Source: Alphaproteobacteria bacterium (GTDB taxonomy: Bacteria > Pseudomonadota > Alphaproteobacteria > Caulobacterales > Caulobacteraceae). From it: 64,000 nt of DNA. Shown piece after piece: positions 30,584 through 41,845 of this stretch. The stretch is taken from assembly GCA_018820275.1 (NCBI GenBank), contig JAHJOO010000053.1, positions 93,317 through 157,316 on the forward strand. The letters are read 5' to 3'. Position 1 is the first letter of the stretch. Each line of letters starts with the position of its first letter. The translations under genes were made by a program, and so were the position numbers. The notes under the pieces are model-generated. The model had not been told where the DNA came from, did not search any database, and saw only the letters and a program-made list of their open reading frames with translations.

Positions 30584-31900
30584 ATGCGCCTGTCGCGCTA
30601 CTTCCTGCCCACGCTGAAAGAGGCGCCTTCGGACGCCCAGATCGTCTCGCACCAGCTGATGCTGCGCGCCGGCCTGATCAAACAGGAGGCCGCCGGCATC
30701 TACGCCTGGCTGCCGCTGGGCCTGCGGGTGCTCAGGAAGATCGAGCAGATCGTGCGCGAGGAGCAGGTCCGCGCCGGCGCGGTCGAACTGCTGATGCCCA
30801 CCCTGCAGCTGGCCGACCTGTGGCGCGAGAGCGGCCGCTATGACGCCTACGGCCCGGAGATGCTGCGCATCACCGACCGGCACGAGCGCGAACTGCTGTA
30901 CGGCCCCACCAATGAGGAGATGATCACCGACATCTTCCGGGCCTATGTGAAGTCCTATAAGTCGCTGCCGCTGAACCTCTTCCACATCCAGTGGAAGTTC
31001 CGCGACGAGCGCCGCCCCCGCTTCGGGGTCATGCGCGGCCGCGAGTTCCTGATGAAGGACGCCTATTCCTTCGACGTCGACGAGGCCTCGGCCCGCAAGG
31101 CCTACAACCGCATGTTCGTGGCCTATCTGAACACCTTTGCCCGCATGGGGCTGAAGGCCGTGCCGATGCGCGCCGACACGGGCCCGATCGGCGGCGACCT
31201 GAGCCACGAGTTCATCGTTCTGGCCGACACCGGCGAGAGCCAGGTCTTCTGCGACCGGCAACTGGTCGAAATGCCCGCGCCCGGCCCCGACGTGGACTGG
31301 GACGACCTGCAGACCATCGTCGACGACCGCACCGGCCTGTACGCCGCCACCGAAGAGATGCACGACGCCGCCGCCTTCGAGGCGCAGACGGCCGCAGCCG
31401 ACCGCCTGACCGCGCGCGGCATCGAGGTGGGCCACATCTTCTACTTCGGCACCAAATACTCCGCCCCGATGAAGGCCAAGGTGGCCGGCCCCGACGGCCA
31501 GGACGCCGAGGTCCACATGGGCTCCTACGGCGTCGGCGTGTCGCGCCTGCTGGGTGCCATCATCGAGGCCAGCCACGACGCCGGCGGCATCATCTGGCCC
31601 GACGCGGTCGCCCCCTTCGACGTCGTGGTGATCAACCTGCGCACCAACGACGAGGCGGTCTGCGTCGCCTGCGAGGAGGCCGTGGCCCGGCTGGAGGCGG
31701 CCGGCAAGGACGTCCTCTACGACGACACCGACGAGCGGCCGGGCGGCAAATTCGCCACCGCCGACCTGATCGGCGTGCCGTGGCAGCTGACCATCGGGCC
31801 CAAGGGTCTGGCCGACGGCGTGGTCGAGCTGAAGCGGCGCGCGACGGGCGAGAAGCTCTCCGTGCCGCTGGCCGAGGCGCTGGAAAGGCTGACGGCATGA
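30584..31900 (+). CDS. proS: Prolyl-tRNA synthetase, short alphaproteobacterial type
   Basis: This 438-aa class II aminoacyl-tRNA synthetase has the N-terminal [15 protein letters not shown], motif 2 [26 protein letters not shown] near 141-166, motif 3 [14 protein letters not shown] near 311-324, and a C-terminal anticodon-binding domain from about 345. It lacks the large editing insertion of the E. coli enzyme, as is normal for this group. The stop overlaps lolC (ATGA), so proS heads a proS-lolC-lolD unit. Confidence 0.97.
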   Translation: MRLSRYFLPTLKEAPSDAQIVSHQLMLRAGLIKQEAAGIYAWLPLGLRVLRKIEQIVREEQVRAGAVELLMPTLQLADLWRESGRYDAYGPEMLRITDRHERELLYGPTNEEMITDIFRAYVKSYKSLPLNLFHIQWKFRDERRPRFGVMRGREFLMKDAYSFDVDEASARKAYNRMFVAYLNTFARMGLKAVPMRADTGPIGGDLSHEFIVLADTGESQVFCDRQLVEMPAPGPDVDWDDLQTIVDDRTGLYAATEEMHDAAAFEAQTAAADRLTARGIEVGHIFYFGTKYSAPMKAKVAGPDGQDAEVHMGSYGVGVSRLLGAIIEASHDAGGIIWPDAVAPFDVVVINLRTNDEAVCVACEEAVARLEAAGKDVLYDDTDERPGGKFATADLIGVPWQLTIGPKGLADGVVELKRRATGEKLSVPLAEALERLTA

Positions 31901-33171
31901 AGGCGGCCGGTCCCTTCTCCGCCTGGGAGGTCGGCCTGGCGATGCGCTACCTCCGCGCCAAGCGGAAGGAGGGCGGCGTCGCCCTGATCGCCTGGATCAG
32001 CTTCATCGGCATCATGCTGGCCGTCACCGTCCTGATCTCGGTGATGAGCATCATGGCCGGCTTCCGGGCCGAGCTGCTGGGCCGCATGCTCAGCTTCAAC
32101 GGCCACATGTACGTGCACGGACAGGTGCTGAACGTGGACGACCGCGAGCAGCGTCTGGCGACCCTGTCGGATCTGCCCGGCGTCGTCAGCGTCACCCCCC
32201 TGACGGAGTCGCCGGCCATGTTCCGCGCCGGCGGCCAGATCACCGGCGGCCTGGTGCGCGGCATCCGGCCGGGCGATCTCGACTCGATGAAGTTCGTCTT
32301 CGCCAGCCTGGACGACCAGGCGAAGCGCACCTTCGGCCAGGGCGACTGGGGCGGCGATCACGTCCTGATCGGCAAGTCGCTGGCCCAGCAGCTGGGCGTC
32401 GGCGTGGGCTCGCCCATCACCCTGTATTCGCCCACCGGCGCCGACAGCGCCTTCGGCAATCTGGGCGGTCAGGAGAAGACCTATGTGGTCGGGGGCGTCT
32501 TCTCCTCCGGCGCGGCGGACTTCGACCGCGCCTACGTCTTCATGCCGCTGGAACAGGCCCAGCTGTTCTTCGGCAAGGAAGGCCTGTGGGACGTCGTCGA
32601 GCTGAAGGTCGAGGATCCCGACCGGGTCGAGCGCTATCTGCCCGCGGTGCGCGAGGCGGCCGGCCCCGGCACCCTCGTGACCGACTGGCGCCAGAGCCTC
32701 GCCGCCTTCTGGGGCGCGCTGCAGGTCGAGCGCGTGGCCATGGGCATCATCCTGGGCATGCTGGTGGTCATCGCCACGCTGAACATCATCTCCGGCATCG
32801 TCATGCTGGTGAAGAACAAGACGCGCGACATCGCCGTGCTGCGGACCGTGGGCGCCAGCCCCTCGTCCATGCTGCGGGTCTTCTTCATCGCCGGGGCCAC
32901 CATCGGCATAGCGGGCACGGCCGCGGGGATCACGCTGGGCCTGCTGTTCTGCCTGAACATCGCGGCCATCCAGCACTTCCTCGAGGGCCTGTTCGGGGTC
33001 CAGCTGTTCAACGCCGAGGTCTATATGCTGGACGCGGTGCCGGCGCTGGTCGACATGGGCGACGTCTTCTGGGTGGCGATCCTCGCGGTCGGCGCCTCCT
33101 GCCTGGCGGCCTTCCTGCCCTCGTGGCGGGCCAGCCGCCTCGATCCGGTTGAGGCGCTGCGCTATGAGTGA
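31897..33171 (+). CDS. lolC: Lipoprotein-releasing ABC transporter permease LolC/LolE
   Basis: This 424-aa inner-membrane permease extracts lipoproteins for transfer to the outer membrane. Helix 1 (about 27-50) is followed by a large periplasmic domain (about 52-275), then three C-terminal helices, with the cytoplasmic coupling motif [20 protein letters not shown] near 307. The end DPVEALRYE is the family signature. Only one permease gene is present, so it probably acts as a homodimer (LolF-like). It overlaps lolD by eight bases. Confidence 0.94.
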   Translation: MKAAGPFSAWEVGLAMRYLRAKRKEGGVALIAWISFIGIMLAVTVLISVMSIMAGFRAELLGRMLSFNGHMYVHGQVLNVDDREQRLATLSDLPGVVSVTPLTESPAMFRAGGQITGGLVRGIRPGDLDSMKFVFASLDDQAKRTFGQGDWGGDHVLIGKSLAQQLGVGVGSPITLYSPTGADSAFGNLGGQEKTYVVGGVFSSGAADFDRAYVFMPLEQAQLFFGKEGLWDVVELKVEDPDRVERYLPAVREAAGPGTLVTDWRQSLAAFWGALQVERVAMGIILGMLVVIATLNIISGIVMLVKNKTRDIAVLRTVGASPSSMLRVFFIAGATIGIAGTAAGITLGLLFCLNIAAIQHFLEGLFGVQLFNAEVYMLDAVPALVDMGDVFWVAILAVGASCLAAFLPSWRASRLDPVEALRYE

Positions 33172-33865
33172 GCCCGTCCTCTCCGTCCGCAACCTGACCC
33201 GCACCTACGTCACCGGCTCCGGCGGGCTGACGGTGCTGAAGGGCGTCGATCTGGACGTCCTGCGGGGTCAGGTGGTCGGCCTGATCGGCCCCTCCGGTTC
33301 CGGCAAGTCGTCCCTGCTGCACGCCGCCGGCCTGCTGGAGCGCCCCACCGAGGGCTCCATCGCCATCGACGGCGAGGACGTCGGCGGCCTTGACGAGCGC
33401 GCGCGCACCCGCCTGCGCCTGTTCAAGATCGGCTTCGTCTACCAGTTCCACCACCTGCTGCCGGAGTTCGACGCGCGCGACAACGTGGCCCTGCCCATGC
33501 GTATCGCCGGGGTGGGGGAGGCCGAAGCCCGCCGCCGGGCCGAGGAGACCCTGTCCTCGCTGGGGCTCGGCGAACGCCTGACCCACCAGCCGGCCCAGAT
33601 GTCGGGCGGGGAGCAGCAGCGCGTCGCCATCGCCCGCGCCCTGGGCAACCAGCCGCGCCTCCTGCTGGCCGACGAGCCGACCGGCAACCTCGACCCCACC
33701 ACCAGCCAGGCCGTGTTCGACGACCTGCGCACGCGGGTGAAGGCCACCGGCGTCGCCGCCCTGATCGCCACCCACAACATGGAGCTGGCCGGCCACATGG
33801 ACCGCGTCTTCGCCCTGAAGGACGGCCATCTGGAAGAGCGCCCGGCGCAGAGCCAGGCCTGGTAA
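33164..33865 (+). CDS. lolD: Lipoprotein-releasing ABC transporter ATPase LolD
   Basis: This 233-aa ATP-binding subunit energises lipoprotein release with the upstream permease. Walker A is GPSGSGKS (42-49), the Q-loop is in FVYQFHHLLPEFDA, the signature MSGGEQQRVAIARAL is near 145, Walker B is LLLADEPTGNLD, and the H-loop is in ATHNMELA. QFHHLLPEF is characteristic of LolD. It ends six bases before the convergent small gene. Confidence 0.96.
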   Translation: MSEPVLSVRNLTRTYVTGSGGLTVLKGVDLDVLRGQVVGLIGPSGSGKSSLLHAAGLLERPTEGSIAIDGEDVGGLDERARTRLRLFKIGFVYQFHHLLPEFDARDNVALPMRIAGVGEAEARRRAEETLSSLGLGERLTHQPAQMSGGEQQRVAIARALGNQPRLLLADEPTGNLDPTTSQAVFDDLRTRVKATGVAALIATHNMELAGHMDRVFALKDGHLEERPAQSQAW

Positions 33866-33871
33866 GGCCGC

Positions 33872-33988
33872 CTACTTCTTGCCGGGCGGCTGGGTGAACG
33901 GCGAGGTGCCCACCTGGATCGCCGGCTTAGGCTTCTCCGCCTTGGGTTTGCGGACTTCCTTGTTCTTGCGAACCTGCCCCTTGGCCAT
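33872..33988 (-). CDS. Small basic conserved-type protein (38 aa)
   Basis: This 38-aa very basic protein (MAKGQ start, then Lys/Pro-rich KPKAEKPKP and a PPGKK end) matches in style a family of tiny alphaproteobacterial proteins known only as hypothetical. An AGGAG site sits seven bases upstream of the ATG at 33988, supporting this start over the longer open frame. It is convergent with lolD. Nucleic-acid binding is plausible from charge but unproven. Confidence 0.68.
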   Translation of the reverse strand: MAKGQVRKNKEVRKPKAEKPKPAIQVGTSPFTQPPGKK

Positions 33989-34221
33989 GGCCGGGCTCCT
34001 GCGGCGCCTGTCGCCGGATCGGCGGGTGGTGGTCGACGCGCTCGCCATTCTGGCAGACGCCCCGGCGCGGCGCGAGCGAATGCCGTCGAGTCCTGACGAA
34101 AGTCGGCGCCGCCGGACCGCGGGCTTGCCGGGACGGGCGATGTGCGGAATGGTCACGCTTGAGGCCCGCTCGGCCGGGCTCCGCGTAGCTTTCTCGCGCC
34201 GATGAATCCCGGAGATCTCCG

Positions 34222-34506
34222 ATGAGAAACGCCTTTGCCGCCATCGCCCTGACCGGCGCCCTCGCCCTCGCCCCGGCCGCCTTCGCGGGTGACCCGACCC
34301 CCAGCGCCGATCCGGTGACCGTGGAGGCCCAGTTCGCCGCCCCGGCCGCCCGGGCCGTCGACGAGGAGACCCTGGTCGCCGGCCATCGCGCCGCCGACGT
34401 CCAGGAGCAGGGACAGGCCGCGGGCCGCATGGAAGGTCAGGACGGCTGGACCGTGTTCGCGATCGGCTTCCTCGTCGTGTGCGCGGTCATCGTCGCCGTC
34501 GTCTGA
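34222..34506 (+). CDS. Small exported protein with C-terminal membrane anchor
   Basis: This 94-aa protein has a cleavable signal peptide (residues 1-22, ending AFA), a hydrophilic Ala/Glu/Asp-rich middle, and a C-terminal hydrophobic helix (about 76-94, WTVFAIGFLVVCAVIVAVV) at the very end. It would be tethered in the inner membrane facing the periplasm. The ribosome-binding site is CGGAGATCTCC. It precedes a C39-like peptidase lipoprotein by two bases, reminiscent of the PA2779/PA2778 pair of pseudomonads, where a similar small protein accompanies a cysteine peptidase. No sequence identity is claimed. Confidence 0.75.
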   Translation: MRNAFAAIALTGALALAPAAFAGDPTPSADPVTVEAQFAAPAARAVDEETLVAGHRAADVQEQGQAAGRMEGQDGWTVFAIGFLVVCAVIVAVV

Positions 34507-34508
34507 GC

Positions 34509-35276
34509 ATGACGACACGGAAGGCTCCCGGTCCGGTCCTCGCCTCCGCCCGTGGGCGCCGGGCCAGCGTCGCGATCGGGAGCCTTCTGCTGCTTTCGGC
34601 CTGCGCCGTGGTCCCGGTCAACGCCGATCGCGCGGCCTTCGCCGCCGCCCCGTCGCGCAATGCGGTGCCCAGGGCGACCGTCCGGCTCGTGCCGGCGTCG
34701 ACGCTCCTGCTCGACGTGCGGCTGGACCGACAGATGAGCTCGAACAGCTGCGGCGCCCACGCGGCTGCGGCGGTCATCGACTACTGGAGCCGGGCCGATC
34801 CGCCGTCGCCGCCCCGCCCGGTCCCGACGGGTCTGGACATCCACGCGCGCACGCCGCCGGCCTCGCCCGCCGGCTACAGCCTGTCCGAGGTCGTCGACCT
34901 GCTCGAGCGCGCCGGCATGGTGGCCGCCGCCGTCGGGTCGACCCCGGACGCGATCCGCAGCGAGCTGGCGGCCGGTCGGCCCGTCATCGCCCGGGTGTCC
35001 GTGTCGGCCGGTTATCTGGCCACCGTCCGTCTGTTCGCCGGGGACGCCCCGCTGGTGGGCGAGGTCGAGTCGATGGCCGCCGACGTCACGGCGCGCCTGC
35101 TCGAGCCCCTGCGCGCGGCGCGCATCGACCACTACTGGGTCGTCGTCGGCCACGACGCCGACCACCTGATCGTGCTGGACCCGGCGCTGGGGCTCCGCGC
35201 CGTGCGGACCGAAGCCTTCGCCCGCGCCTTCGGGCGCGGCGGTTCGCTGGCGGTGGTGGTGGGCGGCTGGCGGTGA
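34509..35276 (+). CDS. C39-like papain-fold peptidase, lipoprotein
   Basis: This 255-aa predicted lipoprotein has lipobox LLSAC with Cys32. The domain from about 60 has the papain-like C39 layout: Cys81 in SSNSCGAHAAAAVIDYW, a helix LSEVVDLLERAGM, ELAAGRPVIARV near 152, His208 in IDHYWVVVGHD, and Asp224 in HLIVLDPALG. The triad order Cys-His-Asp fits. Such proteins cleave after double-Gly or act as hydrolases in the envelope; the substrate is unknown. There is no ABC transporter domain or partner nearby. The small exported protein just upstream is the obvious candidate partner. Confidence 0.82.
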   Translation: MTTRKAPGPVLASARGRRASVAIGSLLLLSACAVVPVNADRAAFAAAPSRNAVPRATVRLVPASTLLLDVRLDRQMSSNSCGAHAAAAVIDYWSRADPPSPPRPVPTGLDIHARTPPASPAGYSLSEVVDLLERAGMVAAAVGSTPDAIRSELAAGRPVIARVSVSAGYLATVRLFAGDAPLVGEVESMAADVTARLLEPLRAARIDHYWVVVGHDADHLIVLDPALGLRAVRTEAFARAFGRGGSLAVVVGGWR

Positions 35277-35291
35277 TCAGGTCCAAAGGGC

Positions 35292-35320
35292 TTGACGAGA
35301 ACAAAGCGACAACATAGAAC
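35292..35320 (+). promoter_or_regulatory. Predicted sidA promoter
   Basis: TTGACG (35292-35297), a 15-nt spacer and CATAGAAC (35313-35320) fit the Caulobacter sigma-73 consensus (6 of 8 in the -10). The -10 is overlapped by the LexA box. It lies about 33 nt upstream of the small ORF start at 35353. Confidence 0.6.
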
Positions 35321-35331
35321 ATAGCCGGAAC
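35317..35331 (+). promoter_or_regulatory. LexA operator (SOS box)
   Basis: GAACATAGCCGGAAC is an exact GAAC-N7-GAAC, the alphaproteobacterial LexA box (GTTC-N7-GTTC on the other strand). It covers the end of the -10 element, so bound LexA would block RNA polymerase. A third GAAC occurs at 35299-35302, not in register. Confidence 0.8.
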
Positions 35332-35352
35332 ATCATTTCTGGGGACGGTCCT

Positions 35353-35445
35353 ATGGCTCGGTGGATGCGGGAAGCGATGGCGCTGGCGTCGTGCGGCGGT
35401 TTCGTCTGGATGGTCTGGCAGGCCGCGCTGATCGCGCACGCCTGA
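35353..35445 (+). CDS. sidA: SidA-like SOS-induced cell-division inhibitor (30 aa)
   Basis: This 30-codon ORF encodes a tiny membrane protein: a basic amphipathic start (MARWMREAMAL) and one hydrophobic segment (about 9-29) rich in Trp, Val and Met, ending in HA. Caulobacter crescentus SidA is a 29-residue inner-membrane protein that is LexA-regulated and blocks division through FtsW/FtsN. From memory its gene lies beside dnaE, as here. A LexA box over the -10 and a GGGGA site about eight bases before the ATG support expression. A hairpin follows at once. The assignment rests on size, topology, operator and synteny, not on an alignment. Confidence 0.75.
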   Translation: MARWMREAMALASCGGFVWMVWQAALIAHA

Positions 35446-35448
35446 CGC

Positions 35449-35466
35449 GGGGCGCGTCGGCGCCCC
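35449..35466 (+). terminator. Hairpin immediately after sidA
   Basis: Perfect 7-bp stem GGGGCGC / GCGCCCC with GTCG loop, starting three bases after the sidA stop. The following bases (GATTGAAG) hold no T-tract, so it is either a weak intrinsic terminator or a 3'-end stabiliser. Confidence 0.5.
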
Positions 35467-35494
35467 GATTGAAGCGCCGCGAGTGGACCCAGTA

Positions 35495-35583
35495 GACTCT
35501 GTGCACCCGATTTTTTCATCAGAGTCTCGAGAGTCTCGAGAGTCTCGGGAGTCCACATGCCGGTCGCCGTCCCGGGCCGACTC
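35495..35583. promoter_or_regulatory. Cluster of six GANTC (CcrM) sites upstream of dnaE
   Basis: GANTC, the CcrM methylation motif of Caulobacterales, occurs at 35495-35499, 35522-35526, 35531-35535, 35540-35544, 35549-35553 and 35579-35583, all within 89 bp. At this base composition one would be expected per several hundred bases. The cluster ends 33 bp before the dnaE GTG, the right place to affect dnaE transcription through methylation state or GcrA binding. Confidence 0.6.
35521..35547. repeat. Three tandem copies of AGAGTCTCG
   Basis: Exact 9-bp units at 35521-35529, 35530-35538 and 35539-35547, each with one GANTC. The upstream AGACTCTG (35494-35501) is complementary to CAGAGTCT (35520-35527). 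GTGGAC (35483-35488) is complementary to GTCCAC (35551-35556), so alternative hairpins are possible. Confidence 0.85.
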
Positions 35584-35616
35584 GGGGTCTGATCCCGCGA
35601 TGAAGCGGGGGACAGC

Positions 35617-39084
<3,468 letters not shown>

Positions 39085-39915
39085 TCAGGCGTCGGGCGTC
39101 GGCGGCGGCGCATTCAGCAGGCGGCCGTAGCTGTCCGTCAGGCTGGAGTAGGTCGGCACGAAGATGACGCCCAGGTCGTCGGAGCCCGACACCACCGGTG
39201 CCTTGATCTCGAAATGCAGGTGGATGGTGGTGGCCGAGCCGCCGAAGTCGTCCGACACCCGGCCGATCCGCTGGGCGCGGGCGACCCGCTGACCCTCGGT
39301 CAGGAGGGTCAGCACGTGGGCGCGGTCCATGTGCAGGTAGCGGTACAACCGCCCGCTGTCGCCGCGGATGAAGACCGAATAGCTGCCGATCGAGGTGACC
39401 ACGCCGGCCTCGGCGGCGACGACCCAGTGCACCTTCTTGACGCAGGTGGCCGGGCGGATGTCCTGGCCCTGATGCCCCTTGCCGGCCGGGCACATGCCGT
39501 TGGTCCAGGACCGGCTCTCACAGAAGTTGTCGCGCCACGGATAGGCGTAGTTCCGCGCGTCGCACTGGCCGCCCGGGCCGGGGGCCATGAAGCCGCCGTA
39601 GCCGTAGACCTGCGAATTGGCATAGGCGGGCGCGGCCTCCATCGGGAAGCGCATGCCGGGCGCCCACAGGGTCGGATCGGTCGCGCCGGAGCCGGAACCC
39701 GGATACAGCGATCCGCCGGGCTCGTGCGGCCAGCTGACGGGTTCGGGCGCGGGCGCTTCCGGCTCGGTCGGCGGCGTCGGCTCGCCGGGCGGCGGCACGA
39801 CCTCGCCGGGGGGCACGGGCGACGTGCCGTCGGGCCCCGCGGCGCCCGGCGTGCAGCCCGAGGGCGAACAGGCGGTCAGCAGCAGCAGACCCAGAAGGGG
39901 CAGGGCGCGTCTCAT
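39085..39915 (-). CDS. M23-family peptidase lipoprotein
   Basis: This 276-aa predicted lipoprotein has lipobox LLTAC with Cys16, a long Pro/Glu-rich linker (about 17-62), and a LytM/M23 zinc-peptidase domain: GHQGQD (His148, Asp152) and HLHF (His232, His234). These zinc ligands are complete, so catalytic activity on peptidoglycan cross-bridges is likely. Several Cys pairs in the domain suggest disulfides. Its start overlaps the stop of the upstream exported protein (ATGA), and it abuts dnaE at the 3' end. Confidence 0.9.
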   Translation of the reverse strand: MRRALPLLGLLLLTACSPSGCTPGAAGPDGTSPVPPGEVVPPPGEPTPPTEPEAPAPEPVSWPHEPGGSLYPGSGSGATDPTLWAPGMRFPMEAAPAYANSQVYGYGGFMAPGPGGQCDARNYAYPWRDNFCESRSWTNGMCPAGKGHQGQDIRPATCVKKVHWVVAAEAGVVTSIGSYSVFIRGDSGRLYRYLHMDRAHVLTLLTEGQRVARAQRIGRVSDDFGGSATTIHLHFEIKAPVVSGSDDLGVIFVPTYSSLTDSYGRLLNAPPPTPDA

Positions 39916-40589
39916 TGTCCGCCCCCCAGCAGCACCAGCGACGCGGCGAAGGCGACCGCTTCCGCCTCGGTGCAGTCCTCGCCCCCCGGCGCGCCGCAGA
40001 TGAAGCTGACGTTATAGACCGCCCCGAACCGGCCGAAGCTGACGTCGACGCCGTATTCCGTGCGCTCGGCCCGGATCTGCTCCAGCCCCGCCTGCGTCGC
40101 CTGCGCCAGCGACCGCTCCAGCGCGGTCGGCCCCCGGGTGGCGGCACCGCGCGGCGGTGGCGCCAGCGGCGCGGGCAGGGGGCCCGCGGCCGGACTGCGC
40201 AGCGCGCGCGTCGTGCCGAAGATCTCGATGATCGTCTCGCCGTCCCGGACCACCAGCGTGTACTGCCGGTCGCCCGGGAGGAACCGCGCGGTGGCCAGCA
40301 GGGCCGGGTTGGACGGGCCCAGCACCGGCACGGTCGAGGCCTGGATCTGCGGCACGGCGGCGCGCGCCGGGCTCTGGGCCAGGACGGCGCGCAGGCGCGT
40401 CGCCAGCGGGTCCTGCCGGGCGCGGGCCAGGGCGGCGGCGTCGGCCCGGTCGGGCGCGAGGACCACGGCGGTCGGCGCCGGCGGCGCGTCGGGGTCGACG
40501 GGCGGCTGGGGTCGGGTCTGGGTCCAGGCCGTCCCGGCCAGCAGGGCAGCCGCCAGCAGCCCCGATCCCGTGAGCACTGATCTGCGCAT
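39912..40589 (-). CDS. Uncharacterised exported protein paired with M23 lipoprotein
   Basis: This 225-aa protein has a signal peptide (about 1-23, [16 protein letters not shown]). A Pro/Ala-rich region follows, then a domain with [21 protein letters not shown] near 101-121, and a C-terminal part with [20 protein letters not shown] and GEDC, whose two Cys may pair. No family recognised. The start at 40589 is supported by a GGGAGG site six bases upstream; the open frame extends 25 codons further. It is co-translated with the M23 gene and divergent from rpsB. Confidence 0.75.
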   Translation of the reverse strand: MRRSVLTGSGLLAAALLAGTAWTQTRPQPPVDPDAPPAPTAVVLAPDRADAAALARARQDPLATRLRAVLAQSPARAAVPQIQASTVPVLGPSNPALLATARFLPGDRQYTLVVRDGETIIEIFGTTRALRSPAAGPLPAPLAPPPRGAATRGPTALERSLAQATQAGLEQIRAERTEYGVDVSFGRFGAVYNVSFICGAPGGEDCTEAEAVAFAASLVLLGGGQ

Positions 40590-40657
40590 CGTTCGCCCTC
40601 CCCGGAGCGGTCGAGGTCTTGGCATATCACCGTTCGGGATCGGGCGCGACCTCGCCC

Positions 40658-40686
40658 TTGCCATCGCGGGCGGTTTCCCCTACATC
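40658..40686 (+). promoter_or_regulatory. Predicted rpsB promoter
   Basis: TTGCCA (40658-40663), a 15-nt spacer and CCTACATC (40679-40686), a 7-of-8 match to GCTANAWC. It lies about 120 nt before the rpsB ATG, leaving a leader of roughly 110 nt that is long enough for S2-type autoregulation. Confidence 0.6.
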
Positions 40687-40716
40687 CGCGCCCACTTCAC
40701 ACGCAGGCGTGGCGCG
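40687..40716 (+). promoter_or_regulatory. Hairpin at the start of the rpsB leader
   Basis: CGCGCCCAC (40687-40695) pairs with GTGGCGCG (40709-40716), leaving one bulged C, in the first part of the predicted rpsB transcript. It could be part of an S2-binding autoregulatory leader; only the pairing is seen. Confidence 0.3.
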
Positions 40717-40805
40717 TGCCGGGAGACATCCGGTCCGCTCCGTTCCGAGGACTTCGGTCTTTACAGCGCCTGCGGCGGATCAATCGGATAAAGGACTTAC
40801 CGCAG

Positions 40806-41741
40806 ATGGCTCTGCCTGAATTCTCCATGCGCACCCTGCTCGAAGCGGGCGCCCACTTCGGCCACCAGACGCACCGCTGGAACCCGAAGATGGAGCGCTA
40901 CATCTTCGGCTCGCGCTCGAACATCCACATCATCGACCTGTCGCAGTCGATCCCGCTGCTGCACCAGGCGCTGGTCGCCGTGCGCGACGTCGCCGCCAAG
41001 GGCGGCCGCGTGCTGTTCGTCGGCACCAAGCGTCAGGCCGCCGATCCCATCGCCGAAGCCGCGAGGCGCTCGGCCCAGTACTACATGAACAACCGCTGGC
41101 TGGGCGGCACGCTGACCAACTGGAAGACCGTGTCGGGCTCGATCGCCCGCCTGCGCGAGCTGGACGGCCTGCTGGAGTCGGGCGGCGAGGGCCGGGTCAA
41201 GAAGGAACTGCTGACCCTGCAGCGCGAGCGCGACAAGCTGGAGCTGTCGCTGGGCGGCATCAAGGACATGGGCGGCCTGCCGGACATCATGTTCGTGATC
41301 GACACCAACAAGGAAGCGATCGCGATCCAGGAAGCCCGCAAGCTGAACATCCCGGTCATCGCCATCCTCGACACCAACTGCGATCCGGACGGCATCACCT
41401 ATCCGATCCCGGGCAACGACGACGCCGCCCGCGCCATCCAGACCTACTGCGACCTGATCGCCGACGCCGTCCTCGACGGCCTGGCCTCGGGCGCCGCCTC
41501 CTCGGGCGTGGATCTGGGCGCTTCGGAAGCCCCCGTCGAGCCGATGCTGCGTGAAGCCAAGGCCCCGGCGGCCGAGGCCGAAGCCGCCCCGGCCGGTACG
41601 GAAGATGTCGCCGCCGAGCTGGAAGCCGCCGCTGAAGCCGAAGCCCCGGCCGCCGAGGCCGAGCCGACCGCGGATGCCGAGGCCCAGGCCGCCACGACCG
41701 AGGCGCTGGACGCCGTCGAAACCGAGCAGGCGGCCGGCTGA
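40806..41741 (+). CDS. rpsB: 30S ribosomal protein S2
   Basis: This 311-aa protein has the S2 core at about 1-235: [23 protein letters not shown] start, [31 protein letters not shown] and [20 protein letters not shown] low-complexity Ala/Glu-rich acidic tail of about 65 residues follows, common in alphaproteobacteria. The ATG at 40806 was chosen for the conserved N-terminus. It is the first gene of rpsB-tsf; a perfect palindrome separates it from tsf. Confidence 0.98.
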   Translation: MALPEFSMRTLLEAGAHFGHQTHRWNPKMERYIFGSRSNIHIIDLSQSIPLLHQALVAVRDVAAKGGRVLFVGTKRQAADPIAEAARRSAQYYMNNRWLGGTLTNWKTVSGSIARLRELDGLLESGGEGRVKKELLTLQRERDKLELSLGGIKDMGGLPDIMFVIDTNKEAIAIQEARKLNIPVIAILDTNCDPDGITYPIPGNDDAARAIQTYCDLIADAVLDGLASGAASSGVDLGASEAPVEPMLREAKAPAAEAEAAPAGTEDVAAELEAAAEAEAPAAEAEPTADAEAQAATTEALDAVETEQAAG

Positions 41742-41789
41742 CGCCGGAGCGGCCTGCTCACCCGGGCCGCGCCTGACACAAAAGAGCGC

Positions 41790-41813
41790 GGCCGGGCTGA
41801 TATCAGCCCGGCC
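41790..41813 (+). terminator. 24-bp perfect palindrome between rpsB and tsf
   Basis: Arm GGCCGGGCTGAT (41790-41801) is followed directly by its complement (41802-41813), a perfect 24-bp inverted repeat. No T-run follows, so it is probably a partial terminator or attenuator setting the S2 to EF-Ts ratio. RNA processing is an alternative. Confidence 0.55.
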
Positions 41814-41845
41814 GTTCCCGCATACGAAGACCAAGGAGCTATCAA

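Noticed and set aside
33879..34205. A 108-codon plus-strand frame over the small basic gene
   Set aside because: No ribosome-binding site or motif; the opposite-strand 38-aa gene has AGGAG and a family-like sequence.
35277..35558. Minus-strand frame with a Glu-Thr-Leu repeat over the sidA-dnaE gap
   Set aside because: The amino-acid repeat only reflects the 9-bp tandem DNA repeat; the sense-side LexA box, promoter and ORF explain the region better.
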